Positions 24,691 through 38,639 are shown, counted from the stretch's first letter. The stretch: 64,000 bases of DNA from Rhinopithecus roxellana (GCF_007565055.1 NC_044566.1:57271332-57335331); one strand, 5' to 3'. Notes: generated by a model not told the origin, from the sequence alone. Numbers and translations: made by a program.

Positions 24691-25592
24691 TATATTAACT
24701 ACACTAGGGACTCTTTTCCTAAAAAGAATTGAAATATGCTTTGTGCTCTTCCATTTCATTTGTACTTATGCAATTTAGAATAATGATTCCACTCCTACTG
24801 CATTTTGCACAAATGCTATAGGAACATATAGAAAGTTCTATTTTTCTTAAAGCAATATTCTCAAAAGTATAATAACTTTTGAGTAGCTAAGAACATTGGC
24901 ACTCAGGTGACTGCTTTTTAAAGTTTTAATTAAAAAACTCATTCTAACAATAACCCAAATTAAAACAAAAAAATTTTACTTAATGTTTATTTCATTGGAT
25001 TTTCATATGTAAACCACAATAATCATCTGTATTTATTGGTTTGTATTTTACCAACATTTAAAGATATAATTTAAAATTAACTAGAATAAAAAGCTTAAAT
25101 TCCTATATATTATCTTATACGCTTATAGAAATACAGAAGTACGTATACTTACATGCATATGTTTATACAAACTTATAAACACACATACAGGCATATCGTG
25201 AAAACATAAACCAAGTATGTGAAAAAGGTGACATACATGTGAAACATCATAAGGAACACCCAGGGGACATTACCATATGAATGAACATCCAAACATAATA
25301 TTAATACCAAAATACCAAAAAAGAAAAATATTTCTTACATTTTATAGTCCTACCATTTTTTACCTTTTAAAACTTCTGACACAACACATTTTATCTATTA
25401 TAGCAATTATGTGCAAATATCTTACTGCTCTGTAAGTGCAAAGAAGATAAAACTAATGTTATTCATCTTTATATTCTGCATAACTAGCGCCACTTACATT
25501 TTCTACAACTTTTCAATATGTATCTGTAAAACACTACCAAAAGTGTTTACAGGCAAAGTTTAAATTATATTTGTGTATTAAAAGGGTAATTC
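24691..25592 (-). other. Intronic sequence, nothing recognised
   Basis: AT-rich intron between the candidate enhancer and an Alu. No feature was recognised. Confidence 0.45.
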
Positions 25593-25871
25593 GGCCTGGT
25601 GCAGCGGTGCACGCCTGTAATCCCAGCACTTTGGGAGGCCAAGGCGGGTGGATCATGAGGTCAGAGTTCAAGACTGGCCTGGCCAAGATGGTGAAACCCC
25701 GTCGCTACTAAAAATACAAAAATTAGCCAGGCGTGGTGGCAGGTGCTACTCAGGAGGCTGAGACAGAGAATTGCTTGAACCCAGAAGGTGGAGGTTGCAG
25801 TGAGCCAAGATGGTGCCACTGCACTCTAGTCTGGGTGACAGAGTGAGACTCCATCAAAAAAAAAAATAAAA
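25593..25871 (+). mobile_element. Alu with small internal deletions
   Basis: A plus-strand Alu starting GGCCTGGTGCAGCGGTG with shortened segments around the left-arm middle and the right-arm start. The flanking duplication is imperfect (AAGGGTAATTC / AAGGTGTAATTC). Confidence 0.92.
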
Positions 25872-27081
25872 AGGTGTAATTCATCCAAACTGAAATGACT
25901 ACACCACCACATCCTCTACCCCTAAACTAAAATGTTACTTAGAACAAAGCAATCTGGGTATTTTAGAGAAAGCAATATGGAATACATATTATTTTTTGAC
26001 TATATATTTTGACATTTCCATTTAGAAACATTTTATTTCCTAATTTGATCTTGTCTTTCTAAAACAAAAAAAAACTTGATTGTCAATCACCTCATACATA
26101 TATATAAATTTTTTGTATGAAAAGATGTTTTAAAACATCAGTAACAATGATTTCCTTTAAAAGGTAAGCCATCACAGTTTTTAGTTAATACATTAACATG
26201 CAAACATTATTTGGAATAGGCATTAATCCCAGTGATCAATGTTAAGTACTACTGTTAGTAATTGGTGACTAAAATATTATTCTAATCTTGTACATGTTTT
26301 CAAATAGTGGAAGATATTAGATGCATAGGGTATTTGGTTATAAAATATCTTATTCTGCTTCTGTGAACTATCATTTTTATTGAAAATATACTGGAATAAA
26401 AAATTAATCGTCCCTTAAAAAATCCCTTGCATGATTTAACATTTGAATGTAGACATATGACATATGGGCCATGTTATAAATAATTTCGATTATTTATGCC
26501 AAAATACCTTTCAAAAATATTTACTTTTAAATACATGCTTCAAAATACAGCTTTTACATTGGTATTGGAAATCTCATAAAGAAGATGATCACAAACAATT
26601 TTTAAATTTTTCCACATACTTCCATTTAAGGTTCAAATTTAAATGTTATCACTTAAAGAACGTTATATAATCTCCAACAATTATTATAGTATTTTATAAT
26701 ATTATAATGGAATTTCAGAGCCAGGATAAACCTTGGACAGCTGTGACCCATCCCCTTCCCCATTATATACATGAAACAATTAAGTCCAAAGAGAAAAATA
26801 ACACCCCAATGTACTGTAGTCCTTTGATAATGGAATATAACATAATCCATGTTTCCCTACTTCCAATTCAATGTGCTATCCATCATATCACATTTAAACC
26901 TCTTAAGATGTATTATTAAGATGTCTCATTATAAGATTAGGTTGAGCCATCATTTTGATTGTCTTTGTAATAAGAATCTACATTAATAAAGTTTTCAAGA
27001 CCTTCCTTATATTTTAAAATTAACAAAGTCTAATTTTCCTTGTATGTATAAAGCCCAGTGAATAATAAGTTCGGTACCTAC
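25872..27081 (-). other. Intron downstream of the 439-nt exon, nothing recognised
   Basis: AT-rich intron. No exon or repeat family was recognised apart from short T and A runs. Confidence 0.45.
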
Positions 27082-27520
27082 CTGTCAAAGGAATGAAACT
27101 GCATAGGAAGAATAGCTTGCGCTTCTCTCTTCAACGCTGGATCTGGGTATGGGATAGGTTCAGGGCCACATTCTGCAATTTCAACTGGAGCAGCCACAAG
27201 ACTTTTCAGTATTTCCTTGACATTGATGCCTTTGGTTTGACTAATGCTAGATATGGATGGTGCAGGCTTCAATGTTTCACTGGGATTTTCAGTTAAGCTC
27301 TCTTGTGATTTCTTCACTTCGGATGACAAAGTGGATAAGAGTTCACTCATGGCATCAGGGCCTGTACTTGTTTCTAATTCTGCCCCATTCAGAATGCTAG
27401 CCACTTGCTCCTCTCCAATTCCTGAATCTGTATGGGGAATTGAACTTTCTGGCTGAATATCTTCACCAGGAGTTGGTGTTTCCTTTTCTTTTATAGTGTC
27501 TGGAAATGCAGCAGGTGTTT
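27082..27520 (-). CDS. NBEA: NBEA exon, 439 nt (ETPAAFPDTIKEKETPTPGED...)
   Basis: The acceptor TTTCATTACAG precedes AAACACCTGC and the donor GTAGGTAC follows TTTGACAG. The first two bases complete a glutamate. 145 codons follow, and AG is left to join G of the next exon as arginine (FD-R-SVVV). The product is an acidic, Ser/Thr/Pro-rich linker (EDIQPESSIPHTDSGIGEEQ, SEVKKSQESLTENPSETLKP) with a short hydrophobic helix near INVKEILKSLVAAPVEIAE. It is most likely disordered and a site of phosphorylation or partner binding. It contains no known catalytic motif. The exon is isolated between two introns longer than 11 kb. Confidence 0.96.
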
Positions 27521-27690
27521 CTGTAATGAAAGAAACTAGGTCAGAAAAAAGCTTCGACAGTAAAAATATTGTATTATTAATATAATGTTCTCAGATATTC
27601 AAATAAAGAAAATAAAACCTGTAAAAAACAAAAAAAATGCTAAACGGATGTGCATAGTAGTAACACAACTCAGTTGAAAGATATCATCCA

Positions 27691-27988
27691 GCCAGGTGTG
27701 ATAGCTCACGCCTGTAATCCCAGCACTTTGGGAGGCTGAGGCAGGTGGATCACCTGAGGTCAGGAGTTCGAGACTAGCCTGGCCAACAGGGTGAAACCCC
27801 GTCTCTACTAAAAACACAAAAATAAGCTAGGCACAGTGGCATACGTGTAATCCCAGCTACTCGGAGGCCGAGGCAGGAGAATCGCTTGAACCCGGGAGGT
27901 GGAGGTTGCGGTGAGCTGAAATCATGCCAGTGCACTCCTGTCTGGGCAACAAGAGCAAAACTCCATCTCAAAAAAAAAAAAAAAAAAA
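27691..27988 (+). mobile_element. Alu, 170 bp upstream of the 439-nt exon's acceptor
   Basis: A full-length plus-strand Alu (antisense to NBEA) with target duplication AAGATATCATCCA on both sides. Its position close to an acceptor could matter for splicing, since antisense Alus carry cryptic acceptors. Confidence 0.93.
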
Positions 27989-29053
27989 GATATCATCCAA
28001 TACACCTATCATTTTGTTCAAGGAGCATCAAAATAATCCTCTTGCTTCTTAAATCATCTGGCATTTCAAAACTGATGCCTTCAAAAGTATCAGGAAATAG
28101 TTCTTATAACAATTTCCTAAAGCAGCTTATAAATAATAATTATATGATGTTCCCCTCTTATCCTTTGATTGTTGGCTACCAAACAATCATAGAAGAGAAA
28201 GTCTTATATTTCTCTATTAGTTTCCTTAAAAATATAAAGTCATTTTTATACCTTCTTTGGTACTTCAATAACTAATAATATCTGAAATATTCAAGATAAT
28301 CGAAGATATTATTTTAAAATTACAATACATAAAATTCTGACACACTTGCAAAATGCAAAGCAAGTCAAATGATTAGTTCAAAAGAATAAATACATTAATA
28401 ATATAATAATGTTCCTCAAGGACAAGGCCTATATTTTGGAATACTCATGCTGATTCTTCATAAATAAATATAAAATTCAATCTGTGAAAATTAAATCAGA
28501 AACATACATGCGTATATAACTATACAGATAATGAAATACACATACAATATTAACTAAAAGTAATGAAATCAAAAAATCTTTAGTGTTAAATTTCTATCAA
28601 ATTTCATCATACAAAGGTTAATGTAAGAAAGTTCTCCATATAATAAAATGTTACCAAATTCTAAATAGTAACCTTGAAAAGTGTATCTCGTCTAAGTATA
28701 AGAGAGATAACAGTCCTTACTTAATCATTTTGAATAAAGTAAGATACCATTAAGCTACCATATGTAAATTCACTGCAGCTCTTGCTTAAAGTAGAAGCTC
28801 AGTAAATGTTAGCTATTTGTATTACTTAAAACTTACATTTAAGTTTGAAAGTTTCATAATCTTTGAAAATGAGAAGCACAGACTAAATTATTTCAAAGAT
28901 CTCCTAAAAATCTGAAAATCAGTAAATTCTATATAACTTCTCAGATTTTGTTATTATTTGCTTGTTTCTTTGAATTCAAAGTTTGTTAGGACAAGAAACC
29001 AGGAAACTGCCCAACAGGAAAATAGGCTTCCTTGATGTCAGTAAGACATCTCA
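27989..29053 (-). other. Intronic sequence, nothing recognised
   Basis: AT-rich intron between two Alus. No feature was recognised. Confidence 0.45.
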
Positions 29054-29353
29054 GGCCGGGCGCGGTGGCTCATGCCTGTAATCCCAGCACTCTGGGAGGC
29101 CGAGGTGGGCAGATCACGAGGTCAGGAGATCGAGACCATCCTGGCTAATGCGGTGAAACCCCATCTCTATAAAAACACAAAAAATTAGCCGGGCGTGGTG
29201 ACGGGCACCTGTAGTCCCAGCTACTCAGGAGGCTGAGGCAGGAGAATGGCGTGAACCCGGCGGCGGAGCTTGCAGTGAGCCGAGATCGTGCCACTGCACT
29301 CCAGCCTGGGCAACAGAGCAAGACTCCGTCTCAAAGAAAAAAAAAAAAAAAAA
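29054..29353 (+). mobile_element. AluY-like element
   Basis: A full-length Alu starting GGCCGGGCGCGGTGGCTC with an A-rich tail. The near-perfect target duplication AGACATCTCA / AGACACCTCA flanks it. Confidence 0.93.
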
Positions 29354-32329
29354 GACACCTCAAAAACTTTTGTGAAATCTCTAGTAAAAACACAAAGAAG
29401 TGTTGTTCTGATGATAGAATTGTTGGGTGTGATCACAGCTTGCTGAAAGTTTTGTACATACATACTAAAAAATTATAAACAATATGAAGGGATCTTGTCA
29501 GTAACAGACTCAATTCTTGCGTGTTGTCTATTAAACAGTTTTTTTAATCGCTTGAATTTAGACTAATGGTATGCCATTCAAATTTCCTGAGAGTGTGAAT
29601 TTATAATACTTTTTTGAGGATAAGCATCAGAAAAATGTTACCAGGTTTTGAAAGAAAGAAAATTCCCCTTTTTTTCTCCCCCTTTTCTTTTGATCCCTTT
29701 TCTTTTGAGTCATATTATACCAAATCTACACATTAAATTAGGAATAAATAACATCTTCATATTATTCAATATTCCTAATATCAAATACTAATTTAAACTA
29801 ACTTAAAATATGCATTTCTCACAATGCAATGTTATAGTTTTCCTCAGATTTAATGAATAGGTTTAAATTTTGTTTGGTCAAAGATGATAGACTGAAAGAA
29901 CAGATTAATCTGTGGAATATGATAATAATATTCAAACATTCATATTGGATGACCAATGTGAAAATCAGGGTAGATTCTTTACTGCTTCCAAGATTAAAAA
30001 TTAAAATAACTGCATTTGAGAAGACAATGTCAATAACAGTAGGCAAAGGACTAGAGAAGGAAACAGGTAAGAAGACAACAGTTTGGCATTTTTAATAAAA
30101 CCTTGTAAGAGAAGACTAAGACTTAAATTAGAATAGTGACCCTAGAAATGAGAAGGAAGAGAAGACTAAGGATATTTCTGAAATACCTAGGTTAAGAAAA
30201 AAAACAGTGGTGATACGTCACTAACTGAGAAGGGAAGAAAATGAGATTTCTTCAGAGAATAATTAACTAAATTTTGAATCACTTTTAGTCTACAGAATCT
30301 CTTAAGATATTTATATCTGTAGGTCAAAAGAAGAATAACCATACATTTTGGGATCATTAAAACTGAGACAGTAGCCGAAATTTTGGAAGTTGATAAAATA
30401 ATCTACAAATCTAGAATGAGAAGATAAAATGACTGAGGCAGTTATTTTCACTATTAGATATACCACTGAATATATTTTAACATACATTTGCATCTATAGA
30501 TTGTACATTTTTTGAGAGAAAACAATTGCAGCAAAGTATCAGGAGAGAATTAAATAGTTTAAACAGTAATAGTGACAAGAGGACAGAAAATGTAAATTGC
30601 AGAAACACAAACTCTAACAACAACAAAAACAGAACAGTGTCATGGTTACTAGCATGGGCTAATTTTTATAGAGTTTAATTATCAAAAGTCACATAGCTGT
30701 GTCTAACACTTAGTGTGATTTTAGCTAATTTACAGATATGGTCTAGCATTTTGACTTTACATTAATATAATGTCTAACTATCATTATATATGACATGTTA
30801 CATTAACAGCTATACAAAAAGTTTAAACTTCTTAAGTTATGTTAGACTGAAATATAAGCATTTCACTAGCAAACAAAATATCTAAGGAAATAAAATCTGA
30901 TTTGGTGTTCACAAGCTACCACATAAAAAGACTTTTGCCACCAACTACATAATATTTTGCTTTTCTGCTCAACTATTTGACTTTCAATCGACATTAATAT
31001 CTTTAACTTTCTAACTAGCTACTTGAAACTTCAACATAAATGTTGACCTCTAGATTATAAAACACAATTAAAACTTTCTAGAAATCAAATATTAGAATAT
31101 TTTCAAATAGCTCATCAAAATATTTACATAGTACTAAAAAGTCTCAATTTTATTTTTATTGAGGCTGACAAAAGAATGATTTCAAAAAGGAAGTAGCAAT
31201 TTTGATATTTCAAAGTTTTATTCAAATAAACATGTTTTGTAAAGCACACATGCTGTGATATTACATAGAAATAAAATTAAATGCCAATAGGATATTTTAT
31301 AATAGCAATTTAAAAACAGATCAGTAGTCAAAAAACCTACCTTAATTTCTCATTATGCATGTACATCCTTAACAGAACATGCTCTCAGCTGATACCATAA
31401 ACTTCAACTTAGATAACTTATGTTTCCAGAATACCTCTTTGTGACACTAAAGTACCTTGAGGATTTAATCCATGACTTAAATAGGAAGTTAGGCATGAAC
31501 TGCAGAGAAACTACAAATGATTGCATCTGTGTAGGTTATAGTAATCACAGGCATGTACATTTTCAATAGCTCTTATCAGTTTTTGTAGCAACAGGCAATG
31601 TAAGCACACAGAATAGAAACATTACTAGCCAGAGTGATCTTAACCTTGTCAGAAACAGGGATTTGGATGCCAGATGCCTCTTTTTCTTACTGTTTTTCAT
31701 CGAATATAATGAGTTCATCTAATACATTTTGAGAAAAATATGGGGACAAGTTCAGCAAATGACATCATATTTACACAGTGACTTCACGTATCACATTCCT
31801 TTCTCCAAAAATCCTGTTTTACCATGATTTATGAAGAATTTCAACATGTCTTACATACTAAATTACTGAAATTGTCATTTTCCAAACTCTCTAAATAAGG
31901 AGTATCATGAAAGAAACATACAGCACCTTGTTAGTATAGCACTAAAGATTATATTACTTCAAATAATAATATAAGCAAATAAATCACTGTAATTTAAAAT
32001 AAAACATAAAAAAGCTGTATGTAACTAACTTACTCATTTTGTTTATATTAAATCCATAAATGCAAAATTAATTAAAATCTTAACTCCAAAGAGGAAAAAA
32101 ATACACAAAAGGATTTTAAATCCTCATTAAAGTTCATTTTAAACAAAAATACTGCAATGCATTAATTATTTGCAATTGTTTATATATGATTCATTTTGTT
32201 TGCTTGCTACACTAAGTGCATGAAAATAATACAATTCAGGAATTAAATATTATTACTAAATTATATGCCCATAAGAGACAAAATGAAAATTAAGAGCCAA
32301 GAAAATCTTCTAATTGATGTTTTGACTAT
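29354..32329 (-). other. Intron, AT-rich, possible ancient LINE remnant
   Basis: The stretch 29990-30290 resembles the later part of the L2-like repeat at 19.7-20.5 kb, weakly. The rest holds nothing I recognise. Confidence 0.4.
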
Positions 32330-33460
32330 GCTGTGTTAACATGTGGGTCTGAGTTTATCCTACTTGGAGTGCATTGAGCTCTTTAGACATATATATTAAT
32401 AATTTTCATCAACTGTAGGGCGTTTTCAGGCCAATATTTCTTCAAATTTTCTTTCTGCTCCTTTATTTTTCTCTTCTTTCCTCTGGGACTCCCAGTATAC
32501 ATATGTTGGTTCAACTTAATAGTGTCAAAAAGGTCTGTGAGGCTCTGTTCACTTTTCTTCATTCTTTGTTCTCTTCCTCAGCGTAGGATAAACACAATCG
32601 AGCTATCTTCACGTTGCTGATTCTTTTTCTGCCATCTCAGATCTTCTGCTGAACCCCTCTAAGTGAATTTTTCTTTCAGTTATTACAATTTTCAACTCCA
32701 GAATTTCTATTTGGTTCTTTATTACATATATCTTTATTGGTATCCTCCCTTTGGTGAGATATCGCTCTTATACTTTTAGTTCTTTAGAAAATGCTTCCTT
32801 TAATTACTTGAGCTTATGTAAAATAGCTGGTTTAAAGTGTCTGTCTAGTAAGTTCTATATCTGGGTTTCCTCAGGGGCATTTTATATCAACTGCTTTGTT
32901 TCCCCTGTGTATTGACCATACTTTCCTATTTCTTTACTTGTCTCATAATTCTTTTTGTTGTAAACTGGATATTTTAAATAACATAATGTGGCAATCATGG
33001 AAATCGGACCCCACTTAAAGAGTTTGTTCTTGTTCTGTTTGTTCATTTTCCTGAACTAATTCTGTAAAATCTGTTTTCCATCATCTGTAGCCACTTAAGT
33101 CTCTGCTCAGTTAACCCAGTGGTCAGCTGTTGATTGCACAGACATTGTCTTAAATGTCTTGAACCAATAAATTTTCCACCCTTTGCCAGAGGCTCTGTGT
33201 GTGTGTGTGTTCGGGGGTGCTTGCAATGATCCCACGGTTTCAAACTCTCTCTTAGCCTGTGCTTCCTTCTTGTGCTGGGCCTCAAGGTCAGCCAAAGGTG
33301 AGAGATTGAGGCCTTCTCTGGTCTTCCCTGGGCCTAAGTACAGCCACGGGAATATGGATATCTCATTCTTACCTCTGTTTAAGCTTTTAGGCAAGGTTCT
33401 TGTTTGCCCCAACTGGCACTGTCACTTCAGGCAGTTGCAATGTTAAAAAAAAAAAAAAAA
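32330..33460 (-). mobile_element. L1M ORF1/5' region, in NBEA's orientation
   Basis: The complement of L1 ORF1 text: TTCAACTCCAGAATTTCTA, TTTGGTTCTTTATTACAT, TCAGGGGCATTTTATATC, CTGGATATTTTAAATAAC. It is unusual here in lying on the same strand as the gene. A run of about 19 A ends it near 33463. Short minus-strand ORFs at 33043-33412 are remnants. Confidence 0.65.
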
Positions 33461-33464
33461 AAAT

Positions 33465-34199
33465 GCTGCTTATTTTCAACAAATACCTTGGAGACAGGCT
33501 TTTCTCACTAAACAAGCTCTAGATTAGGTCAAATAATAATAAGCCCTGTGAATGAAGTTTTTCCAGGAAGATTCCATACTGTTCAAATAGTTACAATGCT
33601 CTAAGGTTGAGACTTTCTAAGGAATTCCAAACCTAATCTACTCCTACTCCTATCCCCAGTGACTGCTAGGCTTCTGGTTTTCAAAACTACCACTGGTGGC
33701 TGGCCTCTGGTTTTCAAAGCAACCACAGAGCTGAGGAAAGGTAGATGGCAACAGGTGAGTTAAATCACTCTAAATCTTGCTATTCTTATAAAGGTCTAGA
33801 GTTTTTCTTGAATTAACACCCTCTGGGTTGTTGTAAGCCTCTGATTGCTTTCCAAAGAACTGAAAAAGTTGATTTTGATAGTTTTTGCCAGTGTTCTCAT
33901 TGCTCTTTTAGAGAAGTAGTATTTTGGAGGTTCTTACTTTGCTCTTCCCAAAGTCCCACTTACAAGCAATGTTTAGAACTCAAATTTTAGTTACAATTTT
34001 CATTTATTTTAAATAAATTATTGGCTAGAAATTACAATATATTTGTATATATGCATTTTGCTTTTCTCTTCCCCTAGATTGTGCTTTTACTCTTTTTCCT
34101 TTTCTTCTCAAAGGGAAAAAAAAACACATAAACCCTATTAAACTGTATCATGCACTTTTATAATGCAATGGAGGCAGCCAATAACACTAATAATAAAAT
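33465..34199 (-). other. Intronic sequence, nothing recognised
   Basis: Mixed-composition intron containing a small direct repeat (CTTCTGGTTTTCAAA / CCTCTGGTTTTCAAA, 33670-33720). No exon was found. Confidence 0.45.
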
Positions 34200-35510
34200 G
34201 CCAACATATACAATTATACATCCAATAAAGGTTTAATATCCAAAATATATAAGGAACTCAGCTCAACAGCAACAAAACAAAAATCCAATTAAAGCATAGG
34301 CAAATAACTTGAATAGACACTTCTCAAAAGAAGACAAACAGCTAACAGGTATATAAAAAAATGCTCTACTTCACTAATTATTAGAGGAATGCAAATTAAA
34401 CCGCAAGGAAATATCACCTCACACAAGATGGCTATTACTGAAAATGTGGCCAGGCGCAGTGGCTCACATCAGTAATCACAGCACTTTGGGAGGCATACAC
34501 TGGTGGATCACTTGGCATGGGGAGTTCGAGCCAGCCTGGCCAAGATGGTGAAACCTTGTCTATACTAAAAATACAAAAATTAGCTGGGCATGGTGTTGCA
34601 CGCCTGTAATCCAAGCTACTCAGGAGGCTGAGGTGGTAGAATCACTTGAACCCAGGAGGCGGAGGTTGCAGTGAGCCAGGATTGCACCACTGCCCTCAAG
34701 CCAGGGGGAAAGAGTGAGACTCCATCTCAAAAAACAAACAAACAAACAAAACAAAATGTAAAATGTAAGTGTTGGAGAAGATGTGAAGAAAAGGGAACCC
34801 TTGTACACTGTTGATGGGAATGAAAATTAGTACAGCTATCATGGAAAATGGTATTGAGATTCTTCAAACAATTAAAAATAGAACTACCATACAATTCAAC
34901 AATTCCACTTCAGGGTATATATCCAAGTGATATGAAATCAGTATTCAAAAGAAGTATGTGTACCCCAATGTTCATTGCAGCATTATTCACAATAGCCAAG
35001 ATATGGAATCAATTGTCTATTGATGAACAGATGAATGAACAAATAAAATGTACACACACAATGGAATACTATTCAGCCATAAAAAAAGAAACTCCTCTCA
35101 TTTATGACATGGATGAATCTGGAGAACACTGCATTAAATTAAGTCAGACATAAAAAGACAAATATGGGTATAATCTTACTTATATAGGGAATCTTAAAAA
35201 GTTGAACTCACAGAAGTAAAGAGTAGAATGCTGGTTACTAGGGACTGGGCAGATGTTCACCAAAAGGACCAATGTTTCAGTTACAGAGACGGAATAAGTG
35301 CTGGTGATCTATTTTACAGCATGGTGACTACAGTTAATAATGTATCAGTAGTTGAAAACTGCTGAGAATAAACTTTAAACATTCTTATCACAAAAAAAAA
35401 ATGATACGTGAGGTGAAGAAGACATTAATTAGCTTGACTTAATCATTCCCTAATGTACACAAATGTCAGTATATCACATTGTACATAAATGCACAAACTA
35501 AAAAAAAGTT
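34200..35510 (+). mobile_element. L1 3' end (ORF2 C-terminus and 3'UTR), split by an Alu
   Basis: Plus-strand L1. ORF2 text includes TCCAATAAAGGTTTAATATCC, AATGCAAATTAAACCGCAAG, CACTGTTGATGGGAATG, CATTGCAGCATTATTCAC and ATGGAATACTATTCAGCC. The 101-codon ORF at 34848-35153 is the last part of ORF2. The 3'UTR runs to about 35510. It is 5'-truncated and inactive. Confidence 0.88.
34448..34755 (+). mobile_element. Alu inserted in L1, with (AAAC)n tail
   Basis: A plus-strand Alu from GGCCAGGCGCAGTGGCTC. The tail has become an AAAC microsatellite. L1 resumes after a short repeated AAAATGT. Confidence 0.92.
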
Positions 35511-37250
35511 AGTTATGATTATCCTCTTGAAGCATACATTCTAATCAACAATTAAAGAAAGCATTGAATAGAAGAAAGGAAATAAAACAAGATGATATGA
35601 GAAAGAATAATAATGGAAAGGAAGCTACTTAGTTACACGAGTCAGAGAAAGCCTCTTGGAGGAGGTGAATTGAAGAATGAGTAGGCACCAGTCACACAGA
35701 AAACAAGGAAAAGAGCCAAAAGCCAGCGACAAAATACAAACATCCTGAGGCATGAAAATGCCTGGCATGATTAAAAAACTAGAAGGTAGTCTGACTGTTT
35801 CATAGTGAGCAAAAGAAAGAATAACATGAGATAAAGTTGGAAACATAGTCAATAGTCATCTTATCTAGGGTCCTTGTGACTCTAAATACTACTAGAAATT
35901 TAATGTCAAGAAAGGACATAATCTGCTTTATCTTTTAAAACAATGAAATTGGCAGTAAAACTGTAAAAATAAAAGAATAATGATCAGTAAGAGGAGTAAG
36001 GAATTCACTTTGGAGGTGAGTATTGTAATGGAGGCAAGTCAGAATTAGAATAGTTTTGCTACGTTAAGGCATTTTAATTTTGTGCCAAAAATTACAGAGA
36101 GCCTTTTGAGAATTTTAGGAAGAAAAATTACTTTATTAAAGTTATTATATATTATAAAATATTTATTATATTAAAATGGTATATAAATTACACTTACTCT
36201 GTTACTATATTGTATTAAATGTTAGTGTTATTTCCAAAATTGTCAGTAATAAACTGAGAGAAAGCCTAGAAACAAAAAGTCCAATGAAGAAACTATGGCA
36301 ATACTTCAAGAAGGGATTTGAGTCTGAACTAAGGGACATCAAAATTTAAAAAAAGAGACCAGACAGCTAATTCAGAGGTTTGTTTAAAGTCTCAAAAAGG
36401 AGCTGAAAGAAGGCCGTGGGATGTGAAGCAGCTGAAGAGTAGTCCAGGAGAGGGTTTCTCAAACTATTTGTGAAAATTTACTTTTATCTCCTCAATCCAT
36501 CATTTGCTGACACATTTAGAAAATAAAATATAAAATTTTACTTACTAATTGTAGTAAATTACTGAAAAAATAAAAAATTTCAACACTACACAAAAGCACA
36601 ATTGTTATTGTTATTTGATTAGGCAGACATAAAATTACACATCAATAAATATAATCAGACAAAAATAGCACAAAGAAAAAGAACACAATTATAAAAATGG
36701 CCTGTGTTGTTCACCAAAAGTGAACTGGGGATTAATTTAGACAAGTACTACTACACTTGCAACTTTTCTTCATTACACATCATAACTAAACAAAAAGTTT
36801 TAGGTAAAGAGTGATCCTCACCTCCCAAATGCCTATACGAATATTTTAAACAAACACTGCGATTATAAATAAAGTTTATGATGTTGACAATGAGCTTTTT
36901 TGCTTGTTAATTTATCTAATCTAAGGTGAACTGGCAATAAAGCAACTCGGGAATAATAAATACTTAAATTGTTTTTGTTTTATTTCAGTAACACTCAAAG
37001 AGGAGAAAGTAGTGTCACACAGGTATGCTGATGGAATGAAAACTCTTCTACATCTTGTATAGTTATAACAAGATGTAAGTTATATTTCAGTGACAGAAAT
37101 GGATTCCAGATCCATGAATTTGCTATCTGTGAATCTTCTACTGCTGGAAAATAAAATATAAAATAGTCTGCCCAATCCATAAAGTGACAGGTGATAACTT
37201 GAAAGATGAACAAAATCTGATCATTCCTAAAGACCAGAATACTTAATAAT
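35511..37250 (-). other. Intron with L2-like ancient repeat
   Basis: 35520-36130 (GAAGCATACATTCTAATC, GAAAGCCTCTTGGAGGAGG, GGACATAATCTGC) resembles the same ancient repeat as 19.7-20.5 kb. The rest is AT-rich with no recognised feature. Confidence 0.4.
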
Positions 37251-37546
37251 TTTTTTTCTTTGAAAAAGGGTCTTGTTCTGTTGCTCAGGCTGGAGTGTAG
37301 TAGGCACAATCATAGCTCACAGCAACCTAAACTTCCTGGGCTTAAGCAATCTTCCCACCTCAGCCTCCTGAGTAGCTGGGACTACAGGCACATGCCACCA
37401 TGCTTGGTTAATTTTTTAATTTTTCGTATAGATGGTGTCTCACTACACTGCCCACCAGGCTGGTCTCAAACTCCTGGTCTCAAACCGTCCCCTCTCCTCG
37501 GCCTCCCAAAATGCTGGGATTATAGGCATGCACCACCAAGCTGGGC
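37251..37546 (-). mobile_element. Alu (J-type), antisense to the plus strand
   Basis: A diverged Alu complement from the poly-T at 37251 to CCACCAAGCTGGGCC. AATAATT flanks both ends. Confidence 0.9.
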
Positions 37547-38639
37547 CAATAATTATTATTAAATTGTGAAACATGTCACAGAAATTGTGTACCTCTAAAA
37601 TTTTAACTTTTGTGTTCTTTGATCACACCTACCATGAAAAAAATATCTTTCCCTGTTTGGAAGCATTGAGTTCATGAAAAATATTTGACAGACACTTTCC
37701 CCCAAAAACCACTGCACTACAGCATGCAATAACAGTTATGATAATCTGCCATAATATCAAATTAATACAAAGAATAATAGCAAATTTACCACATTGGCTT
37801 TAAAGTAATTCAAAATTTTATTATGCTACTAACACCACTGTTCAGTGTAACTGAAACTATTTTCATAGCAAGACTTTCTCGACAACGTGCATTAATATTC
37901 TGATACAGGCTCCTTAATCTGGTCAGATACACCAGGATACTTTCCATAGCAGATCCTTTAGAACACACTCCACCAGACAAACTCCAGACGATGTTTGCTG
38001 ACAATCTCATCCTTTTTTTTGGTTTGCACAGTTTAGAGCTAGATGTGTTTGTCAGTCAGCAGTGAAGTTGAAAACAATATTTTTCATTTCATCATGCTGT
38101 TCAAAGGTTGCACATTTGTAAAAAATAATATCTGTACATTCATTAAGTTGTAACAAAAATATTTTGTTAGCTTTATTTGTTCCAAAAATTGCTGTTCCAT
38201 ATGATTAGACAGTTATGGAATACATTGAAGTATCGTATCACCTGGAGTTCAGCGTCCTCTTGAAAACTCATTCAATTATTGGCAGAAATCAGTTCCTTCC
38301 TGCTGTAGGACTAAAGTCCCCACTTTCTTGCTGGCTGTCAGTTGGTGAGTGCTATTAGCTATATGGTTTCCTCAGATCCTTGCTCCTCCATCTAAGCAAT
38401 AAGATGGTCACCTCCATCTAAGCAATAAAGATCCTCCTTCATGCCAAATCTCTCTCACATTTCAAGTCTCTTGGACTTCCTGTTCTGTGACCAGAGAAGG
38501 AAACTCTCTTCTTTTACAGAGCTCATGCGATTAGGTCAAGCCCACCTGGATAATCACCATTTCTTAAAGGCTAATGTGCCACTCAGCATAACCTAATCAC
38601 AGGAGTAAACACCATCATATTTACCATCCCAGGAATTTT
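37547..38639 (-). other. Intronic sequence with small tandem duplication
   Basis: CTCCATCTAAGCAATAA occurs twice about 25 bp apart at 38387-38428. A 66-codon minus-strand ORF at 37810-38010 is unassigned and most likely random or transposon-derived. Confidence 0.4.

Noticed and set aside
33043..33446. Overlapping ORFs at 33.0-33.4 kb as a small gene
   Set aside because: They lie in an L1 5'/ORF1-type complement and show no conserved protein signature.
34848..35153. 101-codon ORF resembling a reverse-transcriptase-protein end
   Set aside because: It is the decayed C-terminus of L1 ORF2, not an independent gene.
37810..38010. 66-codon minus-strand ORF, possible pseudogene or exon
   Set aside because: No recognised family. 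It adds no in-phase splice pair between the NBEA exons, so it is left as chance or transposon residue.
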